A stretch of 64,000 nucleotides of DNA. It comes from JAEZHK01 sp040768845 (GTDB lineage Bacteria; Bacillota; Clostridia; Christensenellales; Aristaeellaceae). How positions within the stretch are numbered: the stretch's first letter is position 1; every line of letters begins with the position of its first letter. A program made the translations under genes and the position numbers. Below the pieces are notes generated by a model. That model was given only the letters and a program-made list of their open reading frames with translations, searched no databases and was not told the DNA's origin. This document shows positions 1 through 8,079 of this stretch, piece after piece. Where the stretch lies: assembly GCA_040768845.1 (NCBI GenBank), contig JAXGME010000006.1, positions 62,001-126,000 on the forward strand, written 5' to 3'.

Positions 1-150
1 AACGCGGTGAACCCGCCGAGCCTCAAAAGAGAATGCCGTGCGAATCGGCGCAGCCCTCGCTACTGTAAGAAGGACAAACGGATCATGATCCACTGCGCAA
101 GCGGGAAGGGGATCCGGGCGGATGACTTCGAGTCAGGAGACCTGCCTTAT
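1..150 (+). promoter_or_regulatory. Cobalamin riboswitch, 5' end outside the window
   Basis: The conserved core of a cobalamin (adenosylcobalamin-type) riboswitch is readable: a CCGTGCGAATCGG-like segment, CTCGCTACTGTAA at about 57-69, and the B12 box AGTCAGGAGACCTGCC at 131-146. The 5' stem lies before base 1. A strong terminator follows at 233-261, so control is probably by ligand-dependent transcription termination. The natural downstream gene is the ABC importer binding protein at 1834, now separated from the leader by an insertion sequence. Confidence 0.88.
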
Positions 151-232
151 CAATCTCGTATGTTCATTTTCGATGGGAAAGTGGGCATAACCGTAAGGGT
201 TTGGCTGGGTTGCCTGTCCCGAAATGCGCGTT

Positions 233-261
233 GTGCTCTCGTTTTCGAGAGCACTTTTTTT
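233..261 (+). terminator. Riboswitch-associated intrinsic terminator
   Basis: A perfect 9-bp stem (GTGCTCTCG / CGAGAGCAC) with a TTTT loop is followed by seven T residues. It lies about 85 bases after the B12 box, as expected for the expression platform of a terminating cobalamin riboswitch. Confidence 0.88.
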
Positions 262-285
262 CGGGCGGATTTTCCGGCTGCGGGT

Positions 286-1776
286 GGGAGTGTCCCCGCG
301 AGTGTGTAAATGGATAATCTCATGGGGCCAAGATCATACTAAAACCGCTTTTACTCGTGCGCAGGATAGGGCCACGTTGGAGAACGACCCGAGCGTCGCA
401 CGAGGTTTGGCGGGGCGGCGAGGGGGAACTCGTCGCCTTCTTGCCGCCCCGGAAAACCAAAGCGGAAAACTCCGGGGCGGCGGGGCAGCGCCCCGCATTA
501 CCCAATCTGGCGGATGTCCAGACGGTCGGGGAAGAACATCATCAGCTGTCCCATTATAACACCCCAATCGCGCACCGGCATCGTCCATTTTTTGGTAATC
601 TCTTGGATCGACAGATAGATCGATTTGCGGATCGAATCGTCGGTCGGATAGACGGACTTGGTCTTGGTGAACTTGCGAAGCATCCGGTGGAATCCCTCCA
701 CTGCGTTGGTCGTGTAGATCAGCCTGCGGACCTCCTGGGGGTATTTGAAGTACGTAGACAGCTCCGCCCAGTTCGCGTCCCAGGACTTGAGGATTTGCGG
801 GTATTTCGTTCCCCAAACCTCCCGAAAATGCTCAAGCTGGTATTCCGCGTCCTCCAGCGTCGGCGCGCCATATACCTTCTTTAAGTCCGCCATCACGGCT
901 TTGAGGTCTTTGTATGGCACAAACTTTGTAGAGTTTCTGATCTGGTGAATCACGCACAGCTGCTGTTCCGTCCGGGGAAACACCGTCGAGATCGCCTCCG
1001 AAAACCCGCTCAGATTGTCCCGGCAGGCAATCAGAATGTCCTTTACCCCGCGGTTTTTCAGCTCATTGCATACCGTCGTCCAGAAACTCGCACTCTCGTT
1101 TTCCGACATCCAGATCCCCAGGATCTCTTTCTTCCCCTCCAGGTTGATCCCCAGCACTGAGTATACACATTTGTTGATCACCCGCCCATCCTTCCTTACC
1201 TTGAACACGATCCCATCCAGGAACACGATCGGGTACACCGCGTCCAGCCCTCTGGCCTGCCATTCCGCTACCTGTGGCATGACCTTGTCCGTGATCCGGC
1301 TGATCAGACTCGCGGATGCCTCCACTCCATAGATGTCCCGCAGATGATCTTCGATGTCCCGATTGCTCATCCCCTTCGCGTACATCCCGATCACGCGGCT
1401 CTCCAGATCCTCCGTCTTTGTTTGCCGCTTCTCGATTACCTGCGGTTCAAAGCTCCCGTTCCGATCCCGCGGTACGCTGATCTCCAGTTCCCCGTATTCC
1501 GATTTCACCGTCTTTTTCCCGTACCCGTTTCGGCTGTTTCCACTTCGATCGCCCTGGTTGCTGTGCTTTTCGTACCCCAGGTGCTCGTCCATCTCCCCTT
1601 CCAGCATCGCCTGGATCGTTCCCTGAAACAGCGACTTCAGCAGTGCCTGCACATCCCTCATGTCTTTGCACTCTTCCGCCAGTAATCCCACCAGTTCCTT
1701 CTCTCGCTCGCTCATGTCAACATCTCCTTCTTTATTTGGAGATTATTGCCATTTACACGGTTCGCTATACAGCCTC
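286..1776 (-). mobile_element. IS256-family insertion sequence, copy 1 (1,491 bp)
   Basis: The ends were set by comparing this copy with the second one at 13199-14689; the shared sequence starts and stops at the same points in both. The 8-bp direct repeat CTGCGGGT flanks it (278-285 and 1777-1784). The imperfect terminal inverted repeats share the inner part GTGTAAATGG. It carries one transposase gene on the minus strand. It has landed between a cobalamin riboswitch terminator and the ribosome-binding site of the importer gene at 1834. The intact target duplication and the identical sister copy indicate recent transposition. Confidence 0.93.
498..1715 (-). CDS. IS256-family (mutator-type) DDE transposase, copy 1
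   Basis: This 405-residue protein is the normal length for the family. Catalytic residues are visible as Asp in VFLDGIVFKV, Asp in ACRDNLSGF and Glu in TTNAVEGFHRM, in the spacing of mutator-type transposases. It would excise and reinsert its own element through the terminal repeats. The translation is the same as that of the gene at 13260-14477 over its full length. It is transcribed against the importer operon at 1834, so it provides no obvious same-strand promoter for that operon unless the element end carries one. A GC-rich hairpin region lies between the stop codon and the element end at about 410-490. Confidence 0.95.
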   Translation of the reverse strand: MSEREKELVGLLAEECKDMRDVQALLKSLFQGTIQAMLEGEMDEHLGYEKHSNQGDRSGNSRNGYGKKTVKSEYGELEISVPRDRNGSFEPQVIEKRQTKTEDLESRVIGMYAKGMSNRDIEDHLRDIYGVEASASLISRITDKVMPQVAEWQARGLDAVYPIVFLDGIVFKVRKDGRVINKCVYSVLGINLEGKKEILGIWMSENESASFWTTVCNELKNRGVKDILIACRDNLSGFSEAISTVFPRTEQQLCVIHQIRNSTKFVPYKDLKAVMADLKKVYGAPTLEDAEYQLEHFREVWGTKYPQILKSWDANWAELSTYFKYPQEVRRLIYTTNAVEGFHRMLRKFTKTKSVYPTDDSIRKSIYLSIQEITKKWTMPVRDWGVIMGQLMMFFPDRLDIRQIG

Positions 1777-1833
1777 CTGCGGGTCTCGGCGTTTGATACG
1801 TTTTCCATCCAGATGACGCGAGGAGGTAGACCC

Positions 1834-3471
1834 ATGAAAAGGCAACTCGGTTTGCTGCTGGCCCTGACGCTCATCCTGATCGCCGCTCTCGGCTCCGGAG
1901 GCGCTTTTGCAGAAGGCTCCGGCGGCCACGTCGCCAATCTGCGCATCGGCACCACAGCCCCGAACAACACCTTCAACGCCCTGACCCAGAAGGACGCCTT
2001 CGGCCGCATGAACTACAACGGCCTGACGCAGAGCAATTTTGTCTACCGCGACGCGGACAACCTACTCAAGCCCTACTTCTGGAAGTCCTTTGAGATCTCC
2101 GCGGACGGAACCTCCATCGCCTTCACCTTCCCGCTGGACGCAGTGTGGCACGACGGCCAGCCGGTCACCTGGGACGACATTGAATTCACATTTCAGTACA
2201 TGCGGGACGTGCGCAAGGTGTCCACGCTGCAGCACCTGATCAAAATCGAAAAGACAGCGGACGGTGCGGGGCTTCTGACCTTCGATCAGCCTGACGCCTA
2301 TTACTGGCTGAACTCCTCCTGCATGAACAACGCCTGCGTGTATCCCAAGCACATCTGGCAGGGCGTGGAAGACATCGACGGCTATGCCGGCGAGGACGCA
2401 GCCGTCGGCTCCGGCCCCTACAAGCTGGTCTCATTTGACAAGGAGGCGCAGACCTCCTATTACGAGGCCGTGCCCCAGAACGCGTTTCTTGGTGAGCTCA
2501 CCGTGGACAGTGTGACGCTTCAGACCTATTCGGGCGAGGATACCCTCGTCATGGCCATGCTGAATGGCGAGATCGACTGCATGTTCAACTACGCCAACCC
2601 CATCGACGCCTCGATCATCGACCTGGTGATGGAAAACCCCGACATCGACCCGGGCAAGAGCGACTTCTCCGGCTGCTACCAACTCGAATACGGCAAGGAG
2701 CGCGCGCCGGGCAGCGACGAGGCCTTCCGGCAGGCGCTCGCCTACGCCTGGAACTATCCGCTGCTGGCCGCCACGATCAACGGCGAATACGGCCAGATCC
2801 CCGGCCGTGGGATCATCCCGCCCTCCTGCAAGGGCTACGATGAAACGCTGGCCAAGCTGGAATACGACGTGGAGAAGGCCAAGGCCATGCTGGACGAGGC
2901 AGGCTACGCGGACGCGGACGGGGACGGCTGGCGCGACCTGCCCGACGGCGCCCCGATGGACCTGGTGGTCACGCCGCAGTACAACGCCAGCATGGATCTG
3001 CGCATGCGCATCGCGGATGTGATCATGAACAGCCTGACCGCGGTGGGCGTCAAAAACCACCTGGACAAGGATACCATCGTCAACAGCGAGGTGTGGGAGA
3101 AAAACATCACCGAAGGGGCCTACGACCTGTCCATCACGCTGACCACCTCCGGCATGGCGGCCTATTCCACCGCGTTCCGCTACTTCATGTCGGAGCTTCC
3201 GGCGGGGCAGACCTCCTGGTTGTGGGGCACCGTGCACGACGAGGCATTCACCGCCGCCTACTACGGGATGACCCAGGCGGTGAACGACGGTCTCTACATC
3301 GAGAACGCCCGGAAGCTGCAGAAGCTGTTCTCCGACAGGATGTACGCGCAGGCGCTGTGCTGGGAGACCGCCTTCTTCCCCTACCGGACCGACAAGTACG
3401 CCGGCTGGCGGAACTACCCCTCCTGGGGCGTCGTAAACCCCACGACCTGGTTTGAGTTGAAGACCAAGTAG
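1834..3471 (+). CDS. Periplasmic/extracellular binding protein of a peptide/nickel-type ABC importer
   Basis: A 545-residue family 5 solute-binding protein (OppA/DppA/NikA class). The first gene of a five-gene importer, it should capture the ligand outside the membrane and hand it to the permeases that follow. The start is the ATG after AGGAGGTAG; an upstream in-frame extension reads back into the insertion sequence and is not credible. Residues 1-24 form a signal peptide (KR, hydrophobic run, cleavage after GAFA) with no lipobox cysteine. The body has the HDGQPVTWDDIEFTFQY region near residue 105 that is typical of the family. It was originally behind a cobalamin riboswitch, which suggests cobalt, nickel or a corrinoid-related ligand rather than peptides. 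The substrate cannot be read from the sequence. Confidence 0.88.
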   Translation: MKRQLGLLLALTLILIAALGSGGAFAEGSGGHVANLRIGTTAPNNTFNALTQKDAFGRMNYNGLTQSNFVYRDADNLLKPYFWKSFEISADGTSIAFTFPLDAVWHDGQPVTWDDIEFTFQYMRDVRKVSTLQHLIKIEKTADGAGLLTFDQPDAYYWLNSSCMNNACVYPKHIWQGVEDIDGYAGEDAAVGSGPYKLVSFDKEAQTSYYEAVPQNAFLGELTVDSVTLQTYSGEDTLVMAMLNGEIDCMFNYANPIDASIIDLVMENPDIDPGKSDFSGCYQLEYGKERAPGSDEAFRQALAYAWNYPLLAATINGEYGQIPGRGIIPPSCKGYDETLAKLEYDVEKAKAMLDEAGYADADGDGWRDLPDGAPMDLVVTPQYNASMDLRMRIADVIMNSLTAVGVKNHLDKDTIVNSEVWEKNITEGAYDLSITLTTSGMAAYSTAFRYFMSELPAGQTSWLWGTVHDEAFTAAYYGMTQAVNDGLYIENARKLQKLFSDRMYAQALCWETAFFPYRTDKYAGWRNYPSWGVVNPTTWFELKTK

Positions 3472-3472
3472 C

Positions 3473-4462
3473 ATGCGCACGCACATCCTGAAGCGGACGG
3501 GCGTCGCGCTGATGACGATGTACGTCATCATCACCGTCAGCTTCATCCTGATCCACGCGATGCCGGGGGACCCGGTGATCCACCTCGTGGGCCAGGAGGA
3601 GTACTACTACCTCATAGAGAACGATCCGGCGGAGCTCGAACGCCTGGTGGAGAAGTTTGGCCTGAACGATGCGGTTCCCGCGCAGTATGCGAAGTATCTA
3701 AAGAGCATCCTGACGCTGGACTTTGGGATCTCCTACGCCAACCAGCGCCCGGTGCTTGAAAACGTATTTGAGGCCGCGCGGTGGACGCTTCTCTTGTCCG
3801 TTCCGGTTTGGATCCTCTCAGGCCTTTTGGGCGCGGTGCTGGGCGTTCTCGCGGGTTGGGAGGTGGGCGGCCGGTTCGATAGAGCCGCGATGCCCATCTT
3901 CCTTGCCTTGAACGCCATCCCGACTAACTGCCTGTGCCTGGTCCTTTTGATCGTGTTCTCCTACCGGCTGCGCATCTTCCCGATCAACGGCATGGTGTCG
4001 ATGGGGCTGACCGGGTGGGCCCGCGCCGCCAGCATCGCGCACCACATGGCGCTGCCGTTGATCTGCCTGGTGCTGTTCCGAACCGCGGGGGATTTTCTCC
4101 TGATGAAGAGCGCAATCTCCCGCATCCGCGGGGAGGAGTATGCCGTCACCGCGCTCTCCAAGGGACTTTCCGACCGGAAGCTACTGTTCCGGCACGTGCT
4201 CCGAAACGCGCTGCCGCCCTACCTGACCTCCTTTTGCATGCAGATGGGGTTTCTCTTGTCCGGCTCGATGATCGTAGAGGTTGTCTTCGGCTGGAAGGGC
4301 ATGGGCACGCTGATGTATAACGCCGTGCAGGTGCGGGATTTCCCGACGGCCCAGTTCTGCTTCCTGCTCTCGGCGCTGTGCGTCGTGGGCGCCAACTGGC
4401 TGGGCGATTTTGTGAACGCGCTGGCCGACCCGACCCTTCGCCGGGAGGACCGCTATGCGTAA
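3473..4462 (+). CDS. ABC importer permease, peptide/nickel type (NikB/DppB-like)
   Basis: A 329-residue inner-membrane permease. One membrane helix near residues 10-30 is followed by an extracytoplasmic stretch and a BPD_transp_1 core of about five helices. The cytoplasmic EAA loop that docks on the ATPase is at about residues 221-250 (EEYAVTALSKGLS and HVLRNALPPY). It starts one base after the stop of the binding protein gene and overlaps the next permease gene by 8 bases, so the three are co-translated. Confidence 0.9.
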   Translation: MRTHILKRTGVALMTMYVIITVSFILIHAMPGDPVIHLVGQEEYYYLIENDPAELERLVEKFGLNDAVPAQYAKYLKSILTLDFGISYANQRPVLENVFEAARWTLLLSVPVWILSGLLGAVLGVLAGWEVGGRFDRAAMPIFLALNAIPTNCLCLVLLIVFSYRLRIFPINGMVSMGLTGWARAASIAHHMALPLICLVLFRTAGDFLLMKSAISRIRGEEYAVTALSKGLSDRKLLFRHVLRNALPPYLTSFCMQMGFLLSGSMIVEVVFGWKGMGTLMYNAVQVRDFPTAQFCFLLSALCVVGANWLGDFVNALADPTLRREDRYA

Positions 4463-5258
4463 ACCGCGCCGCGTCAACCTGCCGGTGCTCGCCGGCGGGA
4501 TTCTCATCCTGCTCTTTGTGGTGGTGGCGTTGCTGGCCGGCAGCATCGCCCCCTACGACCCCAACGCCATGATGATTCCCTACCTCGCGCCGTCGCCTGC
4601 GCACCTGCTGGGCACCAACGACCTGGGGCAGGACATCTTCAGCGAGTTGGTCTACGGCACGCGTGTTTCGCTGTTGATCGGCGTCTTGACCGCGGGAATC
4701 GTGACGTTTGCCGGGGCGGTGCTGGCGCTGGTCTCCGGCTATTATGGCGGGTGGGCGGACCGGGTGATTTCCGCCGTCACGGACGTGGCGATGGCGGTGC
4801 CCTCGCTGCCGCTGACGGTGCTTCTGATGGCCTACCTGGACCCCGGCATGTGGAGCCTGATCCTGGCGATCTCCCTCACCGCCTGGACGGGTACCGCCCG
4901 GATCCTGCGCGCGGTGGTCATGCAGCTCAAGGAGCAGCCCTTTGTCCAGATCGAGCGGGCGATGGGCGTCCGGGACGGGGTCATCCTCTTCAAGCACCTG
5001 CTGCCCAACCTGAAGGACATCCTGCTCACCCGCGGCGCGCTGGCGGTTTCCTCCGCCATGATGACCGAGGCGGGCCTGAGCTTTCTGGGCCTGGGCACCT
5101 ACGGCGAAAAGAGCTGGGGGAGCATCCTGCACTTTGCCTTTTTTCGCAACAGTATCTTGCGCAACCAGTTCTGGTGGTACGTGCCGCCCATCGCGCTGAT
5201 CACGCTGGCGGTGGCGGGCTTCATGCTGGTGGGCTATTACGGACAGAAAGCGAAGTGA
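4455..5258 (+). CDS. ABC importer permease, peptide/nickel type (NikC/DppC-like)
   Basis: A 267-residue second permease, the usual partner of the NikB/DppB-like protein. An N-terminal helix (about 13-33) precedes a loop with the family motif LLGTNDLGQDIFSELVYGTR, and the EAA loop lies near residues 150-190. It overlaps the previous gene by 8 bases and ends six bases before the first ATPase gene. Together the two permeases would form the translocation channel. Confidence 0.9.
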   Translation: MRKPRRVNLPVLAGGILILLFVVVALLAGSIAPYDPNAMMIPYLAPSPAHLLGTNDLGQDIFSELVYGTRVSLLIGVLTAGIVTFAGAVLALVSGYYGGWADRVISAVTDVAMAVPSLPLTVLLMAYLDPGMWSLILAISLTAWTGTARILRAVVMQLKEQPFVQIERAMGVRDGVILFKHLLPNLKDILLTRGALAVSSAMMTEAGLSFLGLGTYGEKSWGSILHFAFFRNSILRNQFWWYVPPIALITLAVAGFMLVGYYGQKAK

Positions 5259-5264
5259 AAAGCC

Positions 5265-6197
5265 TTGCTGGAGATTGAGGGCGTCTCGGTCCGATTTTCC
5301 GCCGGGAGCGGCGTGCAGGCGGTGGAGGACGTCTCTCTGCGCGTCGCGCCCGGGGAGAAGATGACGGTGGTGGGCGAGACGGGCAGCGGCAAGAGCGTGC
5401 TGCTGCTGGCGATATTGCAGCTCGCGCCCAAGGGCGCACAGGTTTCGGGTAGCATCCGCTTCGAGGGAGAGGAGTTGATCGGCTGTCCCCGCGAGCGCCT
5501 GAACGCGATCCGCGGCGGCCAGATCTCCTACGTCCCGCAGGGCAGCGGAAACGGCATGAACCCGCTGCTCACGGTGGGCTTTCAGGTGGGCGAGCCGCTG
5601 ATGGAGCACAAGGGGCTCCCCCGAAAGCAGGCTTCGGCGCGGGCGGTGGAATTGCTCCGGCGCTTTCATCTGGGGCGCGAGGAGGCGCTCGCCCGCAGCC
5701 ACCCCCACACGCTCAGCGGCGGCATGCGCCAGCGCGCGCTGCTGGCGACGGGCATCTCCGCCGGCGCCCGGCTGATCCTGGCGGACGAGCCCACCAAGGG
5801 GCTGGACCAGACCCGGATCGGCCAGGTGATCTCCTGCTTTCAAAGCCTCGCCGGCCAGGCGATGCTGTGCGTTACCCACGACCTGAACTTCGCCCGCCGC
5901 ATCAGCGACCGCATCGGCGTGCTGTACGCCGCGGGGCTTCTGGAGGAAGCGCCCACGGAAGCGCTCTTTGCCTGCCCGCTGCACCCCTATACCCGGGCGC
6001 TCATCGCGGCGCTGCCGGAAAACGGGCTGCACTTCGATCCCGGCTTTGCCCCCGCCCACGGCGACGGCACGTACCGGTCGGGCTGCCGGTATTTAAGCCG
6101 CTGCCCGCAGGCCGGGCCGCGCTGCCGGGAAACGCCCCCAATGGCGGATCTGGGCGGCCATCTTGTGAGGTGCTGGCTGTATGCTGATGCGGGCTGA
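5265..6197 (+). CDS. ABC importer ATPase 1, peptide/nickel type (NikD/DppD-like)
   Basis: A 310-residue ATPase with Walker A GETGSGKS at 37-44, signature LSGGMRQR, Walker B LILADEPTKGLD and switch His in CVTHDL. The C-terminal oligopeptide-transporter extension is present, including LHPYTRALIAALP and a cysteine cluster (CRYLSRCPQAGPRC) that can hold an iron-sulfur cluster in this family. The best start is TTG at 5265, because no ATG fits before the conserved LEIEGVSVRF. It overlaps ATPase 2 by 17 bases. Confidence 0.9.
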   Translation: MLEIEGVSVRFSAGSGVQAVEDVSLRVAPGEKMTVVGETGSGKSVLLLAILQLAPKGAQVSGSIRFEGEELIGCPRERLNAIRGGQISYVPQGSGNGMNPLLTVGFQVGEPLMEHKGLPRKQASARAVELLRRFHLGREEALARSHPHTLSGGMRQRALLATGISAGARLILADEPTKGLDQTRIGQVISCFQSLAGQAMLCVTHDLNFARRISDRIGVLYAAGLLEEAPTEALFACPLHPYTRALIAALPENGLHFDPGFAPAHGDGTYRSGCRYLSRCPQAGPRCRETPPMADLGGHLVRCWLYADAG

Positions 6198-6852
6198 GCG
6201 CCTGGGCAAGGTATTTTCCGCGGGGAGCCGGGGCGGAGGGCGCCTCGCAGCGGTGGAGGATGTCACCCTCTCCATCCCCGCCGGGAAGACCATCGGGCTC
6301 ACTGGCGACAGTGGAAGCGGAAAATCCACGCTGGGCAAGATGCTCGCCGGGCTTTTGAAGCCCACCTCCGGCGCGCTATTTTGGGAGGACAGGGCGCTGG
6401 TCTACCCGGTCCGGGGCAGGCTGCGCGGCCGCATCCAGATTTTATTTCAGCACCCGGAGGTCTCCTTCAACCCAGAGCTGCCGCTGGTCAGCAGCCTGCG
6501 GGAGCCTTACCGCCTGATGGGCGAGCGCTTTTCAAGGCCGCGCCTGCTTGAAGACGTCGGACGCTTCGGCCTTCATGAGGAGCATCTCTCCCGGCTGCCC
6601 CGCCAGTTGAGCGGGGGCGAGCTTCAGCGGGCGGCGCTGTCCAGGGTGCTGACGCTGAAGCCCGATCTGATCGTGCTGGACGAGCCCACGAGCATGCTGG
6701 ACGTGATCTCCCAGGCGCAGATCCTGTATTACCTCAAGGAATACCAGCGCCTCAACGGCACGGCCTACCTTTTGATCACCCACGATCTGACGCTGGCGGG
6801 GCAGGTGTGCGACGAAATCCACCGCCTCACAGGCGGAAGATTGGAGCGGTAG
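6181..6852 (+). CDS. ABC importer ATPase 2, peptide/nickel type (NikE/DppF-like)
   Basis: A 223-residue ATPase with Walker A GDSGSGKS, signature LSGGELQR, Walker B LIVLDEPTSMLD and LITHDL. It lacks the cysteine-bearing C-terminal extension of its partner and is shorter than most DppF proteins, as seen in NikE-like subunits. The start lies inside the end of the preceding gene; a second ATG at 6187 is equally possible. It completes a full five-subunit importer. Confidence 0.88.
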   Translation: MLMRAERLGKVFSAGSRGGGRLAAVEDVTLSIPAGKTIGLTGDSGSGKSTLGKMLAGLLKPTSGALFWEDRALVYPVRGRLRGRIQILFQHPEVSFNPELPLVSSLREPYRLMGERFSRPRLLEDVGRFGLHEEHLSRLPRQLSGGELQRAALSRVLTLKPDLIVLDEPTSMLDVISQAQILYYLKEYQRLNGTAYLLITHDLTLAGQVCDEIHRLTGGRLER

Positions 6853-6855
6853 ACC

Positions 6856-7014
6856 GTGAAAAAACGCATCCTTGGATCAGGGTACGCTGGCTACGGCGGC
6901 CGGGACTGCCGCTTCGACGTGAGCCTCGCGTTCGCGCGCGGCGAAATCACCGGTCTGATCGGCCCCAAAGGAGGCGCGAACGCGCATCCAAAGACATCGG
7001 ACATTCAATCATAA
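6856..7014 (+). pseudogene. Remnant of an ABC ATPase gene (N-terminal fragment)
   Basis: A 52-codon GTG-started frame begins three bases after the ATPase 2 stop. It encodes a recognisable ABC ATPase beginning: FDVSLAFARGEITGLIGPKG. The similarity stops in the middle of the Walker A loop, where GPNGSGKST would be expected, and reads GANAHPKTS and a stop instead. It resembles the N-terminus of a FecE/BtuD-type ATPase. The likely explanation is an internal deletion in an ancestral ATPase gene; the working ATPase of the next importer is at 9166. The strong Shine-Dalgarno of the next gene overlaps its stop codon. Confidence 0.6.
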
Positions 7015-7028
7015 AGGAGGAAAACCCC

Positions 7029-8018
7029 ATGAAGACCTGGAGAAAGACCCTTGGCATCCTGCTGGCGCTAATCCTGACCCTCTCCGCGCTGCCCGCCCTC
7101 GCCCAATCGGACGGCTACGAGCCCGTGACCATCGAGACCTACAACTACGCCCACGAGAAGGTGGAGTACACCTTCACCAAGGCGCCGGAGCGCGTGCTGG
7201 TCGCCTACCAGAACAACCTCGAGATCATGCTGAAACTCGGCCTCGCGGACAGGATCGTGCTCGCCTTCGGCCTTGACGGCGCGATCGCCGAAGACCTGAA
7301 GGACGAGTTCGCCAAGATCACCTATCAGCAGGAGAGGCCCTCCAAGGAGGACGTGGTCGCGCTGAACCCGGACTTCATCTTGGGCTGGTACTCCGTCTTC
7401 GCCGAAGACCGGTTTGGCGACGTGGGCTTCTGGCACGAGCGCGGCGTCGGCACTTACATGGCGCTGAACAGCTCCGCCATGGGCAAGGCCGCCGAGTTCC
7501 CCCGCATGATCGATTATGAGATGCAGGACATTCTGACCATCGGCCGGATCTTCCACGTGGAGGATGCGGCGCAGGCGCTGGTGGACGAGATGACGGCCGA
7601 GATCGACAAGGTTCAGGCCTACGTCAAGGAATCGGGCGTGGAACCGCTGTCGGTGGCGGTGCTGGAAGACGAGAGCGACTCCTACCGCGTGTACGGTGCC
7701 ACCACGCTGGGCGGCGACATCGCGCTGAAGGTGGGCGCGAAGCTGGCCGTCGGCGCGGAGTCGAGCGAAAACATCGGCGCGGAGGACCTGATCGCCGCCG
7801 ACCCGGACATCATCCTGATGGTCTGGTACGAGGGCTTCGTGACGCCGGAACAGGCGGTCGCATCCATCGTGGACAAGCCGGAGTTTGCCAGCCTCAAGGC
7901 GGTCAAGAATGGAAACGTTCACGCGCTCAACCTGTCGGAGATCTACTGCAGCGGCCTAAGGACGCTGGACGGCATCAAGACCTTTGCCAAGGCGCTCTAC
8001 CCCTCGCTGTACCAATAG
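7029..8018 (+). CDS. Binding protein of a FecB/BtuF-type metal-chelate ABC importer
   Basis: A 329-residue TroA-fold solute-binding protein. Residues 1-25 are a signal peptide ending LPALA without a lipobox cysteine. A basic-cluster segment (TFTKAPERVLVAYQNNLEIMLKLGLADRIV) and the later GKVGNVHAL-like end (AVKNGNVHALN) match iron-siderophore/cobalamin binding proteins. The start ATG follows AAAGGAGG at good spacing. It is followed by its permease and ATPase. Given the riboswitch upstream of this locus, a corrinoid or cobalt chelate is a reasonable ligand, but siderophore uptake cannot be excluded. Confidence 0.88.
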   Translation: MKTWRKTLGILLALILTLSALPALAQSDGYEPVTIETYNYAHEKVEYTFTKAPERVLVAYQNNLEIMLKLGLADRIVLAFGLDGAIAEDLKDEFAKITYQQERPSKEDVVALNPDFILGWYSVFAEDRFGDVGFWHERGVGTYMALNSSAMGKAAEFPRMIDYEMQDILTIGRIFHVEDAAQALVDEMTAEIDKVQAYVKESGVEPLSVAVLEDESDSYRVYGATTLGGDIALKVGAKLAVGAESSENIGAEDLIAADPDIILMVWYEGFVTPEQAVASIVDKPEFASLKAVKNGNVHALNLSEIYCSGLRTLDGIKTFAKALYPSLYQ

Positions 8019-8029
8019 AAAACACACCA

Positions 8030-8057
8030 GCGGGGCACGCCGCCCGGCGCGCCCCGC
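8030..8057 (+). other. Intercistronic GC hairpin after the binding-protein gene
   Basis: GCGGGGC (8030-8036) pairs with GCCCCGC (8051-8057), and inner bases can also pair. No T-run follows, so it is not a simple terminator. It sits between a binding-protein gene and its permease gene, where such hairpins often stabilise the upstream message and lower expression of the downstream genes. Confidence 0.5.
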
Positions 8058-8079
8058 GAAGTACCGGAGATGATTGCCC

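Noticed and set aside
1660..1833. Longer N-terminus for the binding protein at 1834
   Set aside because: The upstream in-frame codons run through the insertion-sequence end and target duplication; the signal peptide and ribosome site place the start at 1834.
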